This document shows positions 36,763 to 37,942 of a DNA stretch of 37,942 nt, piece by piece. The DNA lies in contig JAKAUU010000013.1 of assembly GCA_021817505.1 (NCBI GenBank), positions 1 to 37,942 of the forward strand, given 5' to 3'. Within the stretch, counting starts at the first letter, position 1. Every line of letters begins with the position of its first letter. Source of the stretch: Microcaldota archaeon (GTDB lineage: Archaea > Micrarchaeota > Micrarchaeia > Micrarchaeales > CABMGC01). Below the pieces are notes generated by a model. That model did not search any database. It had not been told where the DNA came from and worked only from the letters and a program-made list of their open reading frames with translations. The position numbers were made by a program, and so were the translations under genes.

Positions 36763-36819
36763 GATCGCCAAAAATTACTTTGATTTAAGGAATAAAAAGC
36801 TTGCCTTCCTGTTCCGCCC
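36763..36819. repeat. Right copy of 57-bp perfect direct repeat
   Basis: Identical to 27414-27470. Confidence 0.95.
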
Positions 36820-36900
36820 TCATGATAACGTGTGCAGATTCCATATCCGCAACCATATGAGCGGCAAAAGCATTGCTTTAAGGAAACTTTTATATATTAT

Positions 36901-36918
36901 AGTATAAGATATTATACT
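36901..36918. promoter_or_regulatory. Operator-like inverted repeat AGTATAA-GATA-TTATACT
   Basis: 7-bp perfect arms just downstream of TATA-like ttttatatatt and 17 nt upstream of ATG 36936. Confidence 0.45.
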
Positions 36919-36935
36919 TAAATAAAAGGATTTAT

Positions 36936-37202
36936 ATGGAAGCCGAGGTGGAGACCGCAAAGCTGCACGGCATGGTGCTCAGACTGTGCGGCCCTGAAGA
37001 CGGGACAGCGATTCTGTCATACCTTAATGCCTCTTCAGAGATAAAACTGAGCGAGCTGATCGTGAAGATGATTGCGAAAGGCGCAAACCGGAGAGCGATA
37101 CTCTCGGAACTAAGGAAGATAAAATTAAACGAATCGGGCATAGCCGATGCATTTTCAGAGGCAATAGCATCGATAGCAGGGGGCGCTGAAGATGAAAAAT
37201 GA
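36936..37202 (+). CDS. Small helical protein, unknown
   Basis: 88-aa ORF with TATA box upstream, ATG-overlapping the next gene. Confidence 0.65.
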   Translation: MEAEVETAKLHGMVLRLCGPEDGTAILSYLNASSEIKLSELIVKMIAKGANRRAILSELRKIKLNESGIADAFSEAIASIAGGAEDEK

Positions 37203-37851
37203 GAAATATCCTGTTAAATACCTGATGACGATAGGTGCAAAGGCGAAGACCGACATCAGGAAGTTATCCGAATCGCTGTCAGCGGCAAAGCAGTACAAGG
37301 CTTCACTGAAAGACTGCCTGATAATAAATTCGGATGAGAAGGAACGTTCGTTCCAGGTTGAAATGCGCCCGGATTCGATATCAATGATGATGCTGTCTTC
37401 AGGACAAGAGGAGAATCCCAAGAAGCAAATGCTCCTCAAGCTCCTGGAGCTCCTATCGTTCTGCGGCTGGTGCTACGAGATAACACTTTCGGAGCTCTAC
37501 CCGCATCTTGCAGAATCGCTCATAAGCAACCAGTTGGCTTATTACTCCAAAAAGATGAAGGAGATGAGCCTTAACGAGTACTCGGACATACTGCTCGCAA
37601 AGCGCATAATCGAACTGAAATCAAGGAATGCTGTCCTTGAAGAGAGCGCAGCAAGCCTTCAGAACAAACTATGCAGGGCCGCCCCTGAGATAATAATATC
37701 CAGATTCAGCAGCGGATCCACAATACAGGAGATAATGGGATACACCGGCCTGAACAGGGAGGAGGTGAATGCTGCTCTCTCAGAGCTTCCTAACCTGGGT
37801 TACAGAGTCATCCCGGGCAAAAACAACTGCATCAATGTGGTGAGGGCATGA
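37192..37851 (+). CDS. Unknown protein with C-terminal wHTH-like segment
   Basis: SRFSSGSTIQEIMGYTGLNREEVNAALSELPNLGYRVIPG resembles a helix-turn-helix. Confidence 0.65.
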   Translation: MKNEKYPVKYLMTIGAKAKTDIRKLSESLSAAKQYKASLKDCLIINSDEKERSFQVEMRPDSISMMMLSSGQEENPKKQMLLKLLELLSFCGWCYEITLSELYPHLAESLISNQLAYYSKKMKEMSLNEYSDILLAKRIIELKSRNAVLEESAASLQNKLCRAAPEIIISRFSSGSTIQEIMGYTGLNREEVNAALSELPNLGYRVIPGKNNCINVVRA

Positions 37852-37942
37852 ACGCAGCCATGCCTGCCTATATATCTGAATTCTATCCGCTTATTGCAGG
37901 CATAATCATATTCATAATCTTAAAATCGATAAGCCTCCTGAA
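37848..37942 (+). CDS. Start of a membrane protein, truncated by the window edge
   Basis: ATGA overlap with upstream gene; MNAAMPAYISEFYPLIAGIIIFIILKSISLL hydrophobic. Confidence 0.6.
   Translation, partial: MNAAMPAYISEFYPLIAGIIIFIILKSISLL

Noticed and set aside
1-37942. CRISPR array or rRNA gene
   Set aside because: No regularly spaced repeats and no rRNA-like sequence seen. The only sizeable repeats are the 57-bp pair and the IS ends/TSDs.

Overview
This looks like a chromosomal window from a small-genome archaeon. It is DPANN-like and perhaps Micrarchaeota/ARMAN, judged only from gene content, leaderless TATA promoters and AGG/ATA-rich codon usage. The flanks are ordinary housekeeping DNA: a PAS histidine kinase, a wHTH-REC-degenerate-GGDEF regulator, an Lhr-type helicase with a metallophosphoesterase, ProRS, proline dehydrogenase, a beta-CASP nuclease, a glycosyltransferase, uL15, uL30, RFC large subunit, PheRS beta and alpha, signal peptidase, SMC, and three tRNAs (Gln-TTG, intron-containing Trp-CCA, Glu-CTC). 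Between smc and the next operon lies a ~9.3 kb AT-rich island (about 27414-36819) bounded by a perfect 57-bp direct repeat that contains the likely smc promoter. The island carries what looks like a RiPP biosynthetic cluster: a stand-alone PEP-utilizer 'swivel' domain protein, a SagB-type dehydrogenase, a ~39-aa precursor-like peptide ending LSCCNPD, a HAD phosphatase-like protein, an orphan 326-aa protein and a YcaO-domain protein. It has been invaded by three insertion sequences whose ends and target-site duplications can be read by eye. An unannotated 34-aa ORF at 15758-15862 (MSEARIIYAKIQKAIEIPLKNVEFTNLDYCPCPD) aligns along its length with the island peptide, suggesting a second, unlinked precursor of the same family. 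All product calls come from reading motifs; no database search was run.
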